DNA of 64,000 bases from Cellvibrionaceae bacterium (GCA_021151695.1 JAGKWU010000014.1:80554-144553); one strand, 5' to 3'; shown: positions 53,867 through 62,512, counted from the first letter of the stretch. Notes: generated by a model from the letters alone, not told the origin. Numbers and translations: made by a program.

Positions 53867-54466
53867 ATGTACGACAACTATGAAGCACTGATTTTTGATA
53901 TGGATGGCACCCTGGTCGATAGTGGCCAGCTGCATGAGTTTGGTTGGAGCGAGACGCTCAATAAATATGGTATCCCCATTGATCGCCAATTGATGCGCTC
54001 ACTGGCCGGCGTACCCACCAAAGGCACCATCGATATTTTGTTGGAAAAATTCAATCTCTCGGTTGATGCCAGTCTGGATGAGATGAACGATTTTAAAGAA
54101 GCCTGGGTGCACGACAATATGCACCGTTTTGTAAAACCCACCGCACTGATTGAGGTGGCGAAGAAATACCACGGCGTAAAACCCATGGCGATTGGCACAG
54201 GTGCATACACTGCCGAAGCCAGAAAAATTTTGCAGCTCTGCGGTTTGGATAAATATATCAGTGCAGTAGTTGGCGCTGATCAAGTGAAGCATCCCAAGCC
54301 AGCGCCAGATACTTTTTTACGTTGCGCCGAGTTGTTAAAAGTAGACCCGAAAAAATGCGTGGTCTTCGAAGATTCAAAGCTGGGCCTGCAAGCAGCTGCC
54401 AGTGCAGGCATGGCAGGTATTGATGTGCTGCTGGTACACAATATCGAAAACGATTATTTTTTGTAG
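53867..54466 (+). CDS. HAD-family sugar-phosphatase-like protein
   Basis: A 199-residue cytoplasmic hydrolase of the HAD superfamily, subclass with a helical cap (beta-phosphoglucomutase / YqaB-like). Motif I is FDMDGTLVD, motif II is around GTGAYTAE, motif III Lys is in GADQVKHPKP and motif IV is VVFEDSKLGLQAA. It probably dephosphorylates a sugar phosphate. The ATG at 53867 was chosen because FDMDGT then falls ten residues in, as normal. Location between araA and an arabinose-type transporter suggests a housekeeping role for arabinose metabolism by-products (inference). Confidence 0.85.
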   Translation: MYDNYEALIFDMDGTLVDSGQLHEFGWSETLNKYGIPIDRQLMRSLAGVPTKGTIDILLEKFNLSVDASLDEMNDFKEAWVHDNMHRFVKPTALIEVAKKYHGVKPMAIGTGAYTAEARKILQLCGLDKYISAVVGADQVKHPKPAPDTFLRCAELLKVDPKKCVVFEDSKLGLQAAASAGMAGIDVLLVHNIENDYFL

Positions 54467-54578
54467 GCGATACCGGTGGCGGAAACCCGGTGGCGCATTG
54501 CAGAAGATAAGTGGCAAGAGGTAAAGACGTTAGCAAACGTCGACTACGGCGGTGAGAGAGCCGGAGAAAAACGAAGGA

Positions 54579-54607
54579 AGCGGTTGCCATGCAACCGCTT
54601 TTTTTAG
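54579..54607 (+). terminator. Terminator after HAD gene
   Basis: AGCGGTTGC-CAT-GCAACCGCT followed by seven T. It ends 35 bases before the transporter start, so the transporter must have a promoter close by or be reached by read-through. Confidence 0.88.
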
Positions 54608-54641
54608 CCCTGAAATCCCTGTAATGCGGGTGAAAATAATA

Positions 54642-56006
54642 ATGCAGTCTCAACAAGTATCTACGCACGATCATTTAAGTATTCGTGAAAAGATCGGCTT
54701 CGGCATGGGCGACATGGCCCTCAACGTGGTGATCTCCGCCATGATGCTGATTATCACCTTCTATTACACCGATATCTTTGGTCTCACGCCAATGGATATG
54801 GGCATATTATTTTTCTCGGTAAAAGTGATAGGTGCTATCTCTGATTTAATCATGGGCCAGCTCACTGACAAATTCAGTTTTAGCAACGGCCGTTACAGAC
54901 CCTGGTTGTTGTGGCTCGCCATACCTTACGGCATCAGTGTGTTCTTTGTATTTACCACTCCGCATTGGGGCTACGATGCAAAACTCGCGTGGGCCTATTC
55001 CACTTACATCATCATGACGCTGATCACCTCTGGTGTGGGTATTCCCTATATTTCTTTGCCCGGTGTTTTAACCGCTGATCCAAAAGATCGTCTCTCTGCT
55101 AACGGCTATCGTTTGTTCCTCGCCAAAATCGGCGCCTTTATGGTGGCGATTGTCGTGCCGCTGGTTGCGGGTCGCTGGACTGATCCTTCTGTTGGTTATC
55201 AAATTGCCATGGCAGTGATGGCCGCCGTTGGTGCCGCCATGTTCCTGTTCTGCTATTTCAATACTCGCGAGCGCGTCACTCATGTTGTTGAACACCAACC
55301 TTTAGGTGAGCAATTAAAACAACTGTTGCGCAATGATCAGTGGTTGATTCTGGTGGGTGTCTGCGTGACAGGCACTATCGGTTATGTTATTCGCGGTTCC
55401 GTTGCTGTGTATTACGCAAAATATTATTTGGGTGGAGATGCGGAGTTGGTGTCAGCATTTTTATCTACCGGCGTTGCCGCCGCGATTTTGTCTATGGTGG
55501 CTTCTACCTGGATTACAAAAATTTTCTGCAAAATTAATTTGTTTCGTTACACCCAACTTGTCGTAGGTGCCTTGAGCGTGGCGATCTATTTCCTCGTAGG
55601 TCGCACAGATGTCGCTCTCGCCTTTGTGCTCTACTTCCTGCTGTCGTTTGTAGTAGATCTGCACGCGCCTGTGTTCTGGTCAATCATTTCCGAGACCATT
55701 GATTACGGTCAGGTTAAAAATGGCAAGCGCGTTTCCGGTTTTGCTTATGGGGGTATTTCCGTAGGACAAAAAGCCGGTATGGGCATTGCTGGCCTGATGG
55801 TGGGTACGCTGCTCACTTACTTCCAATACGTTCCCAATCAGGCGCAAAGTGATTTCTCGCTGATGGGTATTGCGTTGATGCTGTCCATCATCCCCGGCTT
55901 TTTCCACACCGTTATGGGTATGCTGATGTTCAAATATCGCATCAATGATCGCTATTACGGCGAAGTGAAAGATGAGATGCGTGTGAAGGGTTATTTGGCG
56001 AATTAA
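54642..56006 (+). CDS. GPH-family sugar:cation symporter
   Basis: A 454-residue inner-membrane transporter with about 12 hydrophobic segments, related to MelB and the XynP-type oligoside carriers. The family motif region DLIMGQLTDKFSFSNGRYRPWLLW and the ETIDYGQVKNGKRVSGFAYG block are GPH signatures. By location it likely imports L-arabinose or arabino-oligosaccharides. The ATG at 54642 is preferred; an ATG at 54624 is in frame six codons upstream. The next gene is an intracellular GH43 enzyme, consistent with uptake of oligosaccharides and cytoplasmic cleavage. Confidence 0.92.
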   Translation: MQSQQVSTHDHLSIREKIGFGMGDMALNVVISAMMLIITFYYTDIFGLTPMDMGILFFSVKVIGAISDLIMGQLTDKFSFSNGRYRPWLLWLAIPYGISVFFVFTTPHWGYDAKLAWAYSTYIIMTLITSGVGIPYISLPGVLTADPKDRLSANGYRLFLAKIGAFMVAIVVPLVAGRWTDPSVGYQIAMAVMAAVGAAMFLFCYFNTRERVTHVVEHQPLGEQLKQLLRNDQWLILVGVCVTGTIGYVIRGSVAVYYAKYYLGGDAELVSAFLSTGVAAAILSMVASTWITKIFCKINLFRYTQLVVGALSVAIYFLVGRTDVALAFVLYFLLSFVVDLHAPVFWSIISETIDYGQVKNGKRVSGFAYGGISVGQKAGMGIAGLMVGTLLTYFQYVPNQAQSDFSLMGIALMLSIIPGFFHTVMGMLMFKYRINDRYYGEVKDEMRVKGYLAN

Positions 56007-56046
56007 GAGCGTTGGGCGATTAAGTCCACCGTAAATTAGTTAAATA

Positions 56047-56208
56047 GGGAATCGTCATCCTCGGCGAAGCCGGGGATCCAGTTCTTAAATTCCGCGAGCT
56101 AGAAGTTACTAAAATTGTTAGGGTAAAAAAATTCTACTGGTGGGTGATGCACTCGTCTTGCTTTTTCAAGAGCTGGATCCCCGGCTTCGCCGAGGATGAC
56201 GATTCCCC
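56047..56208. repeat. Long inverted repeat between GPH transporter and GH43
   Basis: Left arm 56047-56085 (starting GGGAATCGTCATCCTCGGCG) and right arm 56170-56208 are near-perfect reverse complements, with an 84-base centre that carries no gene. Same family as 51763 and 53541; the arm core here reads GGCGAAGCC in place of CGCGTAGCG. Confidence 0.85.
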
Positions 56209-56263
56209 TAAAGAATTAAATTGTCCTAAAGATTTAAGCTATAAATAATTTCGGAGATAAATT

Positions 56264-57229
56264 GTGAGTGAACTTGTAAGTGTTTTAATTCCCCAGCGCG
56301 CTGATCCTTATATCTATAAGCACACAGACGGCTACTACTATTTCACCGCATCTGTTCCCCAGTACGACCGTATTGAATTGCGCCGAGCCAAAACCATTAA
56401 AGAGTTGGCGACAGCAGAAACCGTTGATGTATGGCATAAGCCGGACACTGGCCCTTACAGCGAATTAATCTGGGCGCCGGAGATGCACTACAACGTAAAC
56501 CCCGAAACCGGCGATGCCGCTTGGTATGTGTATTTCGCGGCTGCTCCTTCGCGCGAAATCAAATACAACCTCTTCCAACACCGCATGTATTGCATTCGCA
56601 ACCCCAGTGCAAATCCATTGGAAGGCGAGTGGGAATTTAAAGGCCAGGTTGATACCGGAATAGACACCTTCTGTCTGGATGCCACCACTTTTACGCACAA
56701 TGGTGTGCTTTATTATCTGTGGGCGCAAAAAGATAACGCGATTGAAGGCAACTCCAATATTTATATTGCCCCCATGAAAACCCCTTGGGAAATTTCCGGT
56801 GAGCCGATCATGTTGACCAAGCCGGAATTTGAGTGGGAAATTCGCGGCTTCTGGGTTAACGAAGGCCCATCGATTGTTAAACGCAATGGCAAAATTTTCC
56901 TGAGCTATTCAGCCAGTGCTACCGACGAAAACTACGCGATGGGTTTGCTCTGGGCGGATGAAAATGCCGGCCTGCTCAATCCTGCATCCTGGACCAAATC
57001 CAAAGAGCCAGTGCTCTGCTCTGATTTGGAACGAAAAATTTACGGTCCCGGTCACAACAGTTTTACCTACGATGAAGATGGTGGTGTTATGTTGGTTTAC
57101 CATGCTCGCACCTACACAGAAATCATTGGTGATCCGCTGTGGAATCCTGATCGCCACACCTTTGTAAAACCACTGCGCTGGGATGAAAAAGGTATGCCGG
57201 TATTTGGCAAACCATCGCTGATTGATTGA
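56264..57229 (+). CDS. Cytoplasmic GH43 arabinofuranosidase
   Basis: A 321-residue GH43 enzyme without a signal peptide. The catalytic base is Asp14 (QRADPYIYK), the middle Asp is in CLDATTF and the acid Glu is in WVNEGPSIV. It resembles subfamily GH43_26 exo-alpha-1,5-L-arabinofuranosidases, which remove single arabinose units from arabino-oligosaccharides; the exact subfamily is inferred. The start is a GTG at 56264 with CGGAG upstream. It follows the GPH transporter, separated by an inverted repeat. The next gene encodes an exported paralogue. Confidence 0.88.
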   Translation: MSELVSVLIPQRADPYIYKHTDGYYYFTASVPQYDRIELRRAKTIKELATAETVDVWHKPDTGPYSELIWAPEMHYNVNPETGDAAWYVYFAAAPSREIKYNLFQHRMYCIRNPSANPLEGEWEFKGQVDTGIDTFCLDATTFTHNGVLYYLWAQKDNAIEGNSNIYIAPMKTPWEISGEPIMLTKPEFEWEIRGFWVNEGPSIVKRNGKIFLSYSASATDENYAMGLLWADENAGLLNPASWTKSKEPVLCSDLERKIYGPGHNSFTYDEDGGVMLVYHARTYTEIIGDPLWNPDRHTFVKPLRWDEKGMPVFGKPSLID

Positions 57230-57237
57230 TGCTGGTG

Positions 57238-57262
57238 CGGGCGAACCTTTGTGGTTTCGCCC
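57238..57262. terminator. Hairpin after cytoplasmic GH43 gene
   Basis: CGGGCGAA / TTCGCCCG stem, starting nine bases after the stop. A T-rich tract (GTTATCATTTT) follows. A second hairpin (GCCGT / ACGGC then TTTTTT) is at 57289-57314. Confidence 0.7.
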
Positions 57263-57472
57263 GTTATCATTTTGGAATGACGCAAATAGCCGTAATAACA
57301 AACGGCCGTTTTTTAAAGTGCAAAATGCACTGACAAACCTTGTTGAAAAACAGGCAACTCATTTTCCCGATGCTAGACTTTGGTAACGGAAAATAATGAA
57401 TAAACTGTCATCCGAAACCTGTCGGATTATTTTCCCGAGTGTGATTAACCAGAAGAAAACACAGAGGGTTTT

Positions 57473-58531
57473 ATGAATAAATTAATCGCAAGTTGGATTG
57501 CTGTCGCCGCTTTAGTGGCCTTGCCCGTTATTGCGCAAACTGCTTCCAGCGCTGCCAGTAAAGGCAGTTCACCTGCAGCAGATTTAGCAAAACCTGTCGC
57601 ACTGGTTGAGCAGCGCGCCGACCCCTGCATGATCAAGGGCAGTGATGGCAATTACTATTATGTGGCCACTGCACCTGAATATGATCGTATTGAGTTGCGC
57701 ATCGCAAAAACACTTAAGGGCATAGCTACAGCGCCAGTAAAAGTGATTTGGACAAAGCACGCTACTGGTCCTATGGGTTCCCATATATGGGCGCCAGAAA
57801 TAGTGCAGATGGATGGTGCCTGGGTTATCTATTTTGCCGCTGGTGATGCAGAAGATGTATGGCGTATTCGCATGTATGCGCTAATCAACAAATCCTCCGA
57901 TCCAACCACAGGCACTTGGGAAGAGTTGGGCCAGGTGAAAACAGCGCGCGAATCCTTCTCGCTGGATGCCACCAGTTTTGTACACAAAGGCCAGCGCTAT
58001 TACCTATGGGCGCAACGCGATGCTGAGGAGACAGTTAACTCCGCTATTTATATCGCCAAACAATTGAGTCCCACCAAAATTGGCCCGGTGGAAACAAAAA
58101 TTACTATGCCGACATTAGACTGGGAAATTCAGGGCTTTAAAGTGAATGAAGGGCCAGCCGTGATTGTTCGCAATGGAAAAGTGTTTGTGTCTTACTCTGC
58201 TAGTGCCACTGATCATCGTTATGCCATGGGTTTATTGTGGGCGGATGAAAATGCGGATCTGCTCGATCCGAAATCCTGGCACAAATCACCCAAGCCCGTA
58301 TTCTGGACCAATGAAAAATTGAATCGTTACGGCCCTGGACACAACAGCTTCATAGTGGCAGAAGATGGCAAGACAGATGTATTGGTTTACCACGCACGCG
58401 ACTACATGGGTTTGCATGGCGATCCATTAAGCGATCCAAATCGCCACACCTATTTGCGCACGCTCAAATGGACAAAAGACGGCATGCCCGACTTTGGCCA
58501 GGACAAGCCTAACGATATCAACATCAAATAA
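57473..58531 (+). CDS. Exported GH43 arabinofuranosidase
   Basis: A 352-residue paralogue of the preceding gene with an added signal peptide (cleavage near VIAQT) and a short Ser/Ala-rich spacer. Catalytic base Asp50 (QRADPCMIK), middle Asp in SLDATSF and acid Glu in KVNEGPAVI are conserved. It would act in the periplasm or outside on the same arabino-oligosaccharides. Sequence similarity to its neighbour runs along the whole domain (for example SYSASATD, YAMGLLWADENA, YGPGHNSF), indicating tandem duplication. A terminator follows. Confidence 0.88.
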   Translation: MNKLIASWIAVAALVALPVIAQTASSAASKGSSPAADLAKPVALVEQRADPCMIKGSDGNYYYVATAPEYDRIELRIAKTLKGIATAPVKVIWTKHATGPMGSHIWAPEIVQMDGAWVIYFAAGDAEDVWRIRMYALINKSSDPTTGTWEELGQVKTARESFSLDATSFVHKGQRYYLWAQRDAEETVNSAIYIAKQLSPTKIGPVETKITMPTLDWEIQGFKVNEGPAVIVRNGKVFVSYSASATDHRYAMGLLWADENADLLDPKSWHKSPKPVFWTNEKLNRYGPGHNSFIVAEDGKTDVLVYHARDYMGLHGDPLSDPNRHTYLRTLKWTKDGMPDFGQDKPNDINIK

Positions 58532-58547
58532 TCGCGAGTGAGTTAAT

Positions 58548-58581
58548 AAAAAGCGCAGGCTGAAAGGCATGCGCTTTTTCA
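58548..58581 (+). terminator. Terminator after exported GH43 gene
   Basis: AAAAAGCGCA / TGCGCTTTTT stem with an inner loop, 16 bases after the stop codon. Confidence 0.88.
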
Positions 58582-58702
58582 CTGTAAATCGCTATAAACA
58601 TTGTTTAACACACATTGGCAAAGCGGCAGCTGAACTCAACAGGATTTTGACAATCAATAGTTTTTACACAGATGTTTTTTTGATAATAACGGGAGATAAA
58701 CA

Positions 58703-59863
58703 ATGCAGTTGAAGAAATTAAGTATGGCAGTTGCCATTGCCGCCGGATTGAGCCAGGTTTCATTTGCCGATACAGCAAAAACTGAAGCGGCTGCCAAAGT
58801 GGTTAAAACCTCTTATACAGAAGCACCTTTTGGTAAGTTGCCAACAGGCGAAGCCACAACTCTGTACACCCTGACCAACGCCAATGGTGTAGTAGTTAAG
58901 GTAACTAACTTCGGTGGTGTGATTACCTCTATTAACGTGCCCGACAAAAATGGCAAGCTTGGTGATGTGGTGCTGGGCTTTGATAATGTTGATGGCTATT
59001 TGAAAAACAAATCTTTCTTTGGTGCTGTGATTGGCCGTTACGGTAATCGCATCGGCAAGGGTCAGTTCGAACTGGATGGTAAAAAATACCAACTCACCTT
59101 GAACGATAAAACCAATCACTTGCACGGTGGTACTGTCGGCTTCGATAAAATCCTGTGGGATGCCAAACCGTTTAAAACCGATACCACTGTGGGTGTGACA
59201 CTGACTCACCTGAGTCCCGATGGCGACCAGGGTTATCCAGGCAACTTGAATGCGACTGTGGTTTATGAACTCAACAATAACAATGAGTTTGTTATTAAGT
59301 ACAAGGCCACCACCGATAAAGCAACCCCGATCAATATGACCCAGCATCCGTACTTCAATATGGCGGGCAGCGGCACTATTCTCGATCAGGAATTGCAAAT
59401 CAACGCTAGCCGTTACACACCTATTGATGACACCTTGATTCCAACCGGTGAAATTGCTGCGGTAAAAGGCACTCCTTTTGATTTCACTAAAGCGCACAAA
59501 ATCGGCGATATGATTGCGCAAGAAAATGTGCAATTGAAAAACGGCGGTGGCTACGACCACAACTGGGCGCTTGATAAAAAATCAGTCGACGAGTGGGGCC
59601 TGGATGCAACTTTCACTGATCCAAAATCTGGCCGCGTGTTAGAAGTCTGGTCAGACGAACCCGGTATCCAGTTCTACAGCGGTAACTTCCTGGACGGTAA
59701 AGTAGACGGCAAAGGCGTAAACTTCGTTTACCGCGGCGCCATCTGCCTGGAGCCACAACACTTCCCGGATTCACCGAACAAAGCCAATTTCCCAAGCACC
59801 ATTCTTAAACCGGGCGCTGAATACAATTCAAAACTTAGCTTTAAGTTTTCGGTGAAGAAGTAA
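58703..59863 (+). CDS. galM: Exported aldose 1-epimerase (mutarotase)
   Basis: Interconverts alpha and beta anomers of aldoses. The 386-residue protein carries a signal peptide (cleavage near SFADT), so it acts in the periplasm, unlike cytoplasmic GalM of E. coli. The galactose-mutarotase fold is shown by NFGGVITSINVPDKNG, GRYGNRIGKGQF, NHLHGG, the catalytic His in TQHPYFNM and the catalytic Glu in CLEPQHFPD. In this locus it would speed anomer conversion of released arabinose before uptake (inference). Confidence 0.93.
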   Translation: MQLKKLSMAVAIAAGLSQVSFADTAKTEAAAKVVKTSYTEAPFGKLPTGEATTLYTLTNANGVVVKVTNFGGVITSINVPDKNGKLGDVVLGFDNVDGYLKNKSFFGAVIGRYGNRIGKGQFELDGKKYQLTLNDKTNHLHGGTVGFDKILWDAKPFKTDTTVGVTLTHLSPDGDQGYPGNLNATVVYELNNNNEFVIKYKATTDKATPINMTQHPYFNMAGSGTILDQELQINASRYTPIDDTLIPTGEIAAVKGTPFDFTKAHKIGDMIAQENVQLKNGGGYDHNWALDKKSVDEWGLDATFTDPKSGRVLEVWSDEPGIQFYSGNFLDGKVDGKGVNFVYRGAICLEPQHFPDSPNKANFPSTILKPGAEYNSKLSFKFSVKK

Positions 59864-59891
59864 TTTTTCCGCACAGTTAACTGATAAATAT

Positions 59892-59929
59892 AAAAAGCCC
59901 CTTAAGCAGGAATGTTTAAGGGGCTTTTT
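59892..59929 (+). terminator. Terminator after galM
   Basis: AAAAAGCCCCTTAA / TTAAGGGGCTTTTT, a 14-bp perfect stem with T-rich tail. Confidence 0.93.
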
Positions 59930-59950
59930 ATATTTTATATATTCGGTAGG

Positions 59951-60100
59951 GCGGGTCTTTAGACCCGCGCGGAAATGGAGAGCCCAAGTAAATATATTTT
60001 TTACTTCTGTGGAAAATCAAGGTTGTGATACGCGGGTTACGCCTTTGGCTAACCCGCACTACAAAGCTGGATCCCCGCTTACGCGAGGATGACGACTCCC
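59951..60100. repeat. Cluster of REP-like hairpins and a half copy of the long repeat
   Basis: Three elements in 150 bases: GCGGGTC / GACCCGC at 59951-59968; GCGGGTTA / TAACCCGC at 60032-60057; and a single arm of the GGATCC...GATGACGACTCCC repeat at 60067-60100. This accounts for most of the 403-base gap between galM and the convergent transporter gene. Confidence 0.8.
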
Positions 60101-60214
60101 TTCGGTATAGAGATTTATTAACTTTAAAAGTGATATTTTTCTTCTCTCTCGCCGGACGCGCCAAGTTTCAAGCATGGGATTGCAGATATCTAGGATGAGC
60201 TCTTTCACTCGCCA

Positions 60215-60243
60215 TAAAAAAAGCCCCTCGCGGGGCTTTTTAT
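60215..60243. terminator. Terminator of FucP-type transporter gene
   Basis: AAAAGCCCC-TCGC-GGGGCTTTT with A and T runs on both sides. On the minus strand it is 24 bases past the transporter stop. Confidence 0.9.
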
Positions 60244-60266
60244 TTTGTACAGATTACTCAGCCAGA

Positions 60267-61682
60267 TTAATGACCGTGCACCATATCCTCTTCAATTTCA
60301 TGGGTTGGTGCTTTGCGGGCTGCGTAAGCAAACCACAATACGTACAGGTAGCACACCAGTGGTACTGCGAACGCCAGTGAGCGAGCGCCAGTGGGGTAGT
60401 GGGCTAACAGCATGTCCACGGCAAGGCCGTAAGCAACCGAGATGAAACCGCCACCGCAAATTGCCATACACATCAAACCTGAGGTTGCTGAAGCTGGTGC
60501 AGTAGAGCGCTCCAATGTCAGTGTGAAGATGGTGGGGAACATGATGGAGTTGAACAAGCCGATCAGGATGGCAGCAACAGCAGGCAGGAAGCCCATGGTG
60601 ATAACAGTTTCATAGCCATGCAGAGTTACAGTGCCGCCCAGTGGTGTTGGCACCATGTTGTAAGTGGCCATCACAAACATACACAGCAAGGTTGCCCAGA
60701 ATGCTACCAGGGCCAGCATAGTGGTGGCGTTTACAAAACGCAGCAGCGCTGAACCCGCGAAGCGACCGATCATCGCCAGCAGCATAAAGTAGGGCGCTAC
60801 GTAACCAGCGGTTTGTGCGGGCACGTTGAGAATGTGTTTTTGTTCCAGGAAAAAAATCATGCCGGAGATAACGCAAACCTCGGCACCTACGTATAAAAAG
60901 ATACCCAGGGCGCCCAGGTTGGCCCATTTGGATTTCAATGCTGAGAAGGGTGATTCGGAATGTTCAGCCATTTTTGGTGCGTGGCTGGAAATGGTATTGC
61001 GCACGGCAAATACCGCCAAAGTAAACACGGAAAGAATTACCGCAATCAGCAGATACACGTTGGTCACGAAAGACAAACCTGTGTCCAGCAATTCTTGCGT
61101 GATGACAACGTCTTTATGGAATAACGGGCCATCCAACAAAAATTTTGCACCGAACACGCCGCCTACATAGGCACCCAATGAATTGAATGATTGCGACAGG
61201 TTTAAGCGGAAAGCCGCGCCCTTGCGATCACCCATAGAGGCAATCAACGGGTTGGCAGCTACTTGCAGCAAGGTGATACCGGAAGCCGCGACGAAAAGGC
61301 CGAGCAGTACAGTCACAAAGCTGTGTGAAAAGGTGGTGGACCAGGCAATCAGGCAACCAGCAACAATACCGATCAGGCCCAAAATAATGGAATTGGTGTA
61401 ACCCTTTTTAGCCAGGTAGGCCGCGGAGGGAATCGACATGATGCCGTAGGCAATAAAGAAGGCGAACTGGTTGAGCTGGGCTTCCGCATCCGTGAGGGTG
61501 TAAATCACCTTCATGCTCTTAACCAACGGGTCAATCAGGTTAGTTACAAACGCCCAAATAAAAAACAGGGCAGTGATATAAACGATAGCCAGAATAAGGC
61601 TGCCGCTTTTGGTTTGAGTGTTGGACATAGATTTTTCCGTTGATTGTTGACCGACTGTTACGTCTTGCTGAGCACCAGACAT
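60267..61682 (-). CDS. FucP/GluP-type MFS sugar:proton symporter
   Basis: A 471-residue inner-membrane transporter with about 12 hydrophobic segments. The start, FFIWAFVTNLIDPLVKSMK, and AYGIMSIPSAAYLAKKGY match the FucP / glucose-galactose porter family. It has a polar N-terminal tail of about 25 residues. GGGGGATAC precedes the ATG. It ends the arabinose locus and is convergent with galM; substrate could be L-arabinose, galactose or fucose. A second, unrelated transporter (GPH family) is in the same locus. Confidence 0.9.
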   Translation of the reverse strand: MSGAQQDVTVGQQSTEKSMSNTQTKSGSLILAIVYITALFFIWAFVTNLIDPLVKSMKVIYTLTDAEAQLNQFAFFIAYGIMSIPSAAYLAKKGYTNSIILGLIGIVAGCLIAWSTTFSHSFVTVLLGLFVAASGITLLQVAANPLIASMGDRKGAAFRLNLSQSFNSLGAYVGGVFGAKFLLDGPLFHKDVVITQELLDTGLSFVTNVYLLIAVILSVFTLAVFAVRNTISSHAPKMAEHSESPFSALKSKWANLGALGIFLYVGAEVCVISGMIFFLEQKHILNVPAQTAGYVAPYFMLLAMIGRFAGSALLRFVNATTMLALVAFWATLLCMFVMATYNMVPTPLGGTVTLHGYETVITMGFLPAVAAILIGLFNSIMFPTIFTLTLERSTAPASATSGLMCMAICGGGFISVAYGLAVDMLLAHYPTGARSLAFAVPLVCYLYVLWFAYAARKAPTHEIEEDMVHGH

Positions 61683-62192
61683 TGTATCCCCCGTTTGATC
61701 GATTATTGTCTACTACGAGGGCAACGCCCCCAATTATGGCAAAGGGTGTGGGTTGAATGCACCAGAAAACCGGTGCTTAACCTGACAATAGACTGATCTG
61801 GCCTGTGCAGCCCCTATTCTTCAGTCTCTTTATTTCTTAAGTCTCTTTATTTAGGCCCGGTGAAACCGGCTAATTTTTATAAGGTCAGCGGTTGCAAGGG
61901 TCAAATAACGTCCTATTATACTATTAATATGCTGGCGGATTGAATGCCCTGTTGCCCGTTTTTTGCGCAGTCTTGCGAGCTAAACCAAAATTTACTTGGC
62001 CAAACTGACAGATATGGTGACTAAGCGTTGAATGGGTGCCGCCGTTATGTTGCTGGATGGGCCGACATCTGACAACCGGTTACACGCTCAGTTGCATGTC
62101 AGTCCACAAAAAGCTGGTGATGTTGGGCGGCTTGTAAATGTCCCTGAGTTAGTAGCGAATGGTCTTCTAAAGAAAGTTCAAAAAGCGCTAGA
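61683..62192. other. Divergent intergenic region without recognised gene
   Basis: About 510 bases upstream of the transporter gene. No credible reading frame. It contains a CCGG-centred motif at 62071 and a weaker one at 61861 (TGAAACCGGCTAAT). The transporter promoter should lie near 61700-61930. Confidence 0.5.
62071..62084. promoter_or_regulatory. Candidate LacI-type operator, copy 5
   Basis: GACAACCGGTTACA matches TGTAACCGGTTACA at 12 of 14 positions. It lies 389 bases from the FucP-type gene and 156 bases upstream of the candidate RNA start. Confidence 0.35.
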
Positions 62193-62226
62193 CATAATTC
62201 AATTATGAGATTATTATAATACAAAT
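62193..62226 (+). promoter_or_regulatory. Promoter with two palindromes upstream of candidate RNA
   Basis: CATAATT-C-AATTATG at 62193-62207 is a perfect 15-base palindrome. TATTATA-A-TACAAAT at 62212-62226 resembles the arabinose operator and contains TATAAT at 62215-62220. There is no good -35 box, so the promoter may need an activator. Confidence 0.5.
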
Positions 62227-62408
62227 AGATTGATGAGAATTTCCAATCTACCCGAATCTTGGCTCTTACCCTTTTGGGTGAAGCCGCTGGTTTTGCGATC
62301 TTGTCTTGTTCGCTGTTTGTTTGTCGTTGGAGGGTGTAGCAATACCTTGTGTTGCCCACACCATTTTTAACCGCTATGAGGAAACTCATAGCGGTTTTTT
62401 TATTTTTG
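62227..62408 (+). ncRNA. Candidate structured small RNA or leader RNA
   Basis: About 180 bases that start seven bases after TATAAT and end in an intrinsic terminator. Four hairpins can be drawn: AGATTG / CAATCT (62227-62249); GGCT-c-TTACCC / GGGTGAAGCC with a TTTT loop (62261-62285); GGTGT-GCAA / TTGC-ACACC (62333-62362); and the 12-bp terminator stem with a GAAA tetraloop (62369-62396). No protein frame covers it. It matches no RNA family that I can recognise. It could be a free small RNA or a terminated leader of the downstream adhesin gene. Confidence 0.5.
62369..62408 (+). terminator. Strong terminator upstream of adhesin gene
   Basis: AACCGCTATGAG-GAAA-CTCATAGCGGTT is a 12-bp perfect stem closed by a GNRA-type tetraloop, followed by a long T tract. 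It lies 105 bases before the adhesin start. Confidence 0.92.
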
Positions 62409-62512
62409 ATGACCCCAATAACAGAGTTATTGACGATTTGTGTGCCAATGATTAAGATTTGTGATTTGTATTATTATAAATAAATAATTTATTATTTTTA
62501 TAAGGGATTTTC

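Noticed and set aside
51763..60100. Considered as a CRISPR array because of repeated near-identical segments.
   Set aside because: Copies are inverted, unevenly spaced by more than a kilobase and lie between genes; no cas genes are present.
62227..62362. Considered as a GEMM cyclic-di-GMP riboswitch because it precedes an adhesin gene.
   Set aside because: The conserved core sequences of that riboswitch class are absent.
62099..62389. A 96-codon minus-strand open frame.
   Set aside because: Antisense to the hairpin-rich region and has no start signal; the structured RNA reading explains the sequence better.
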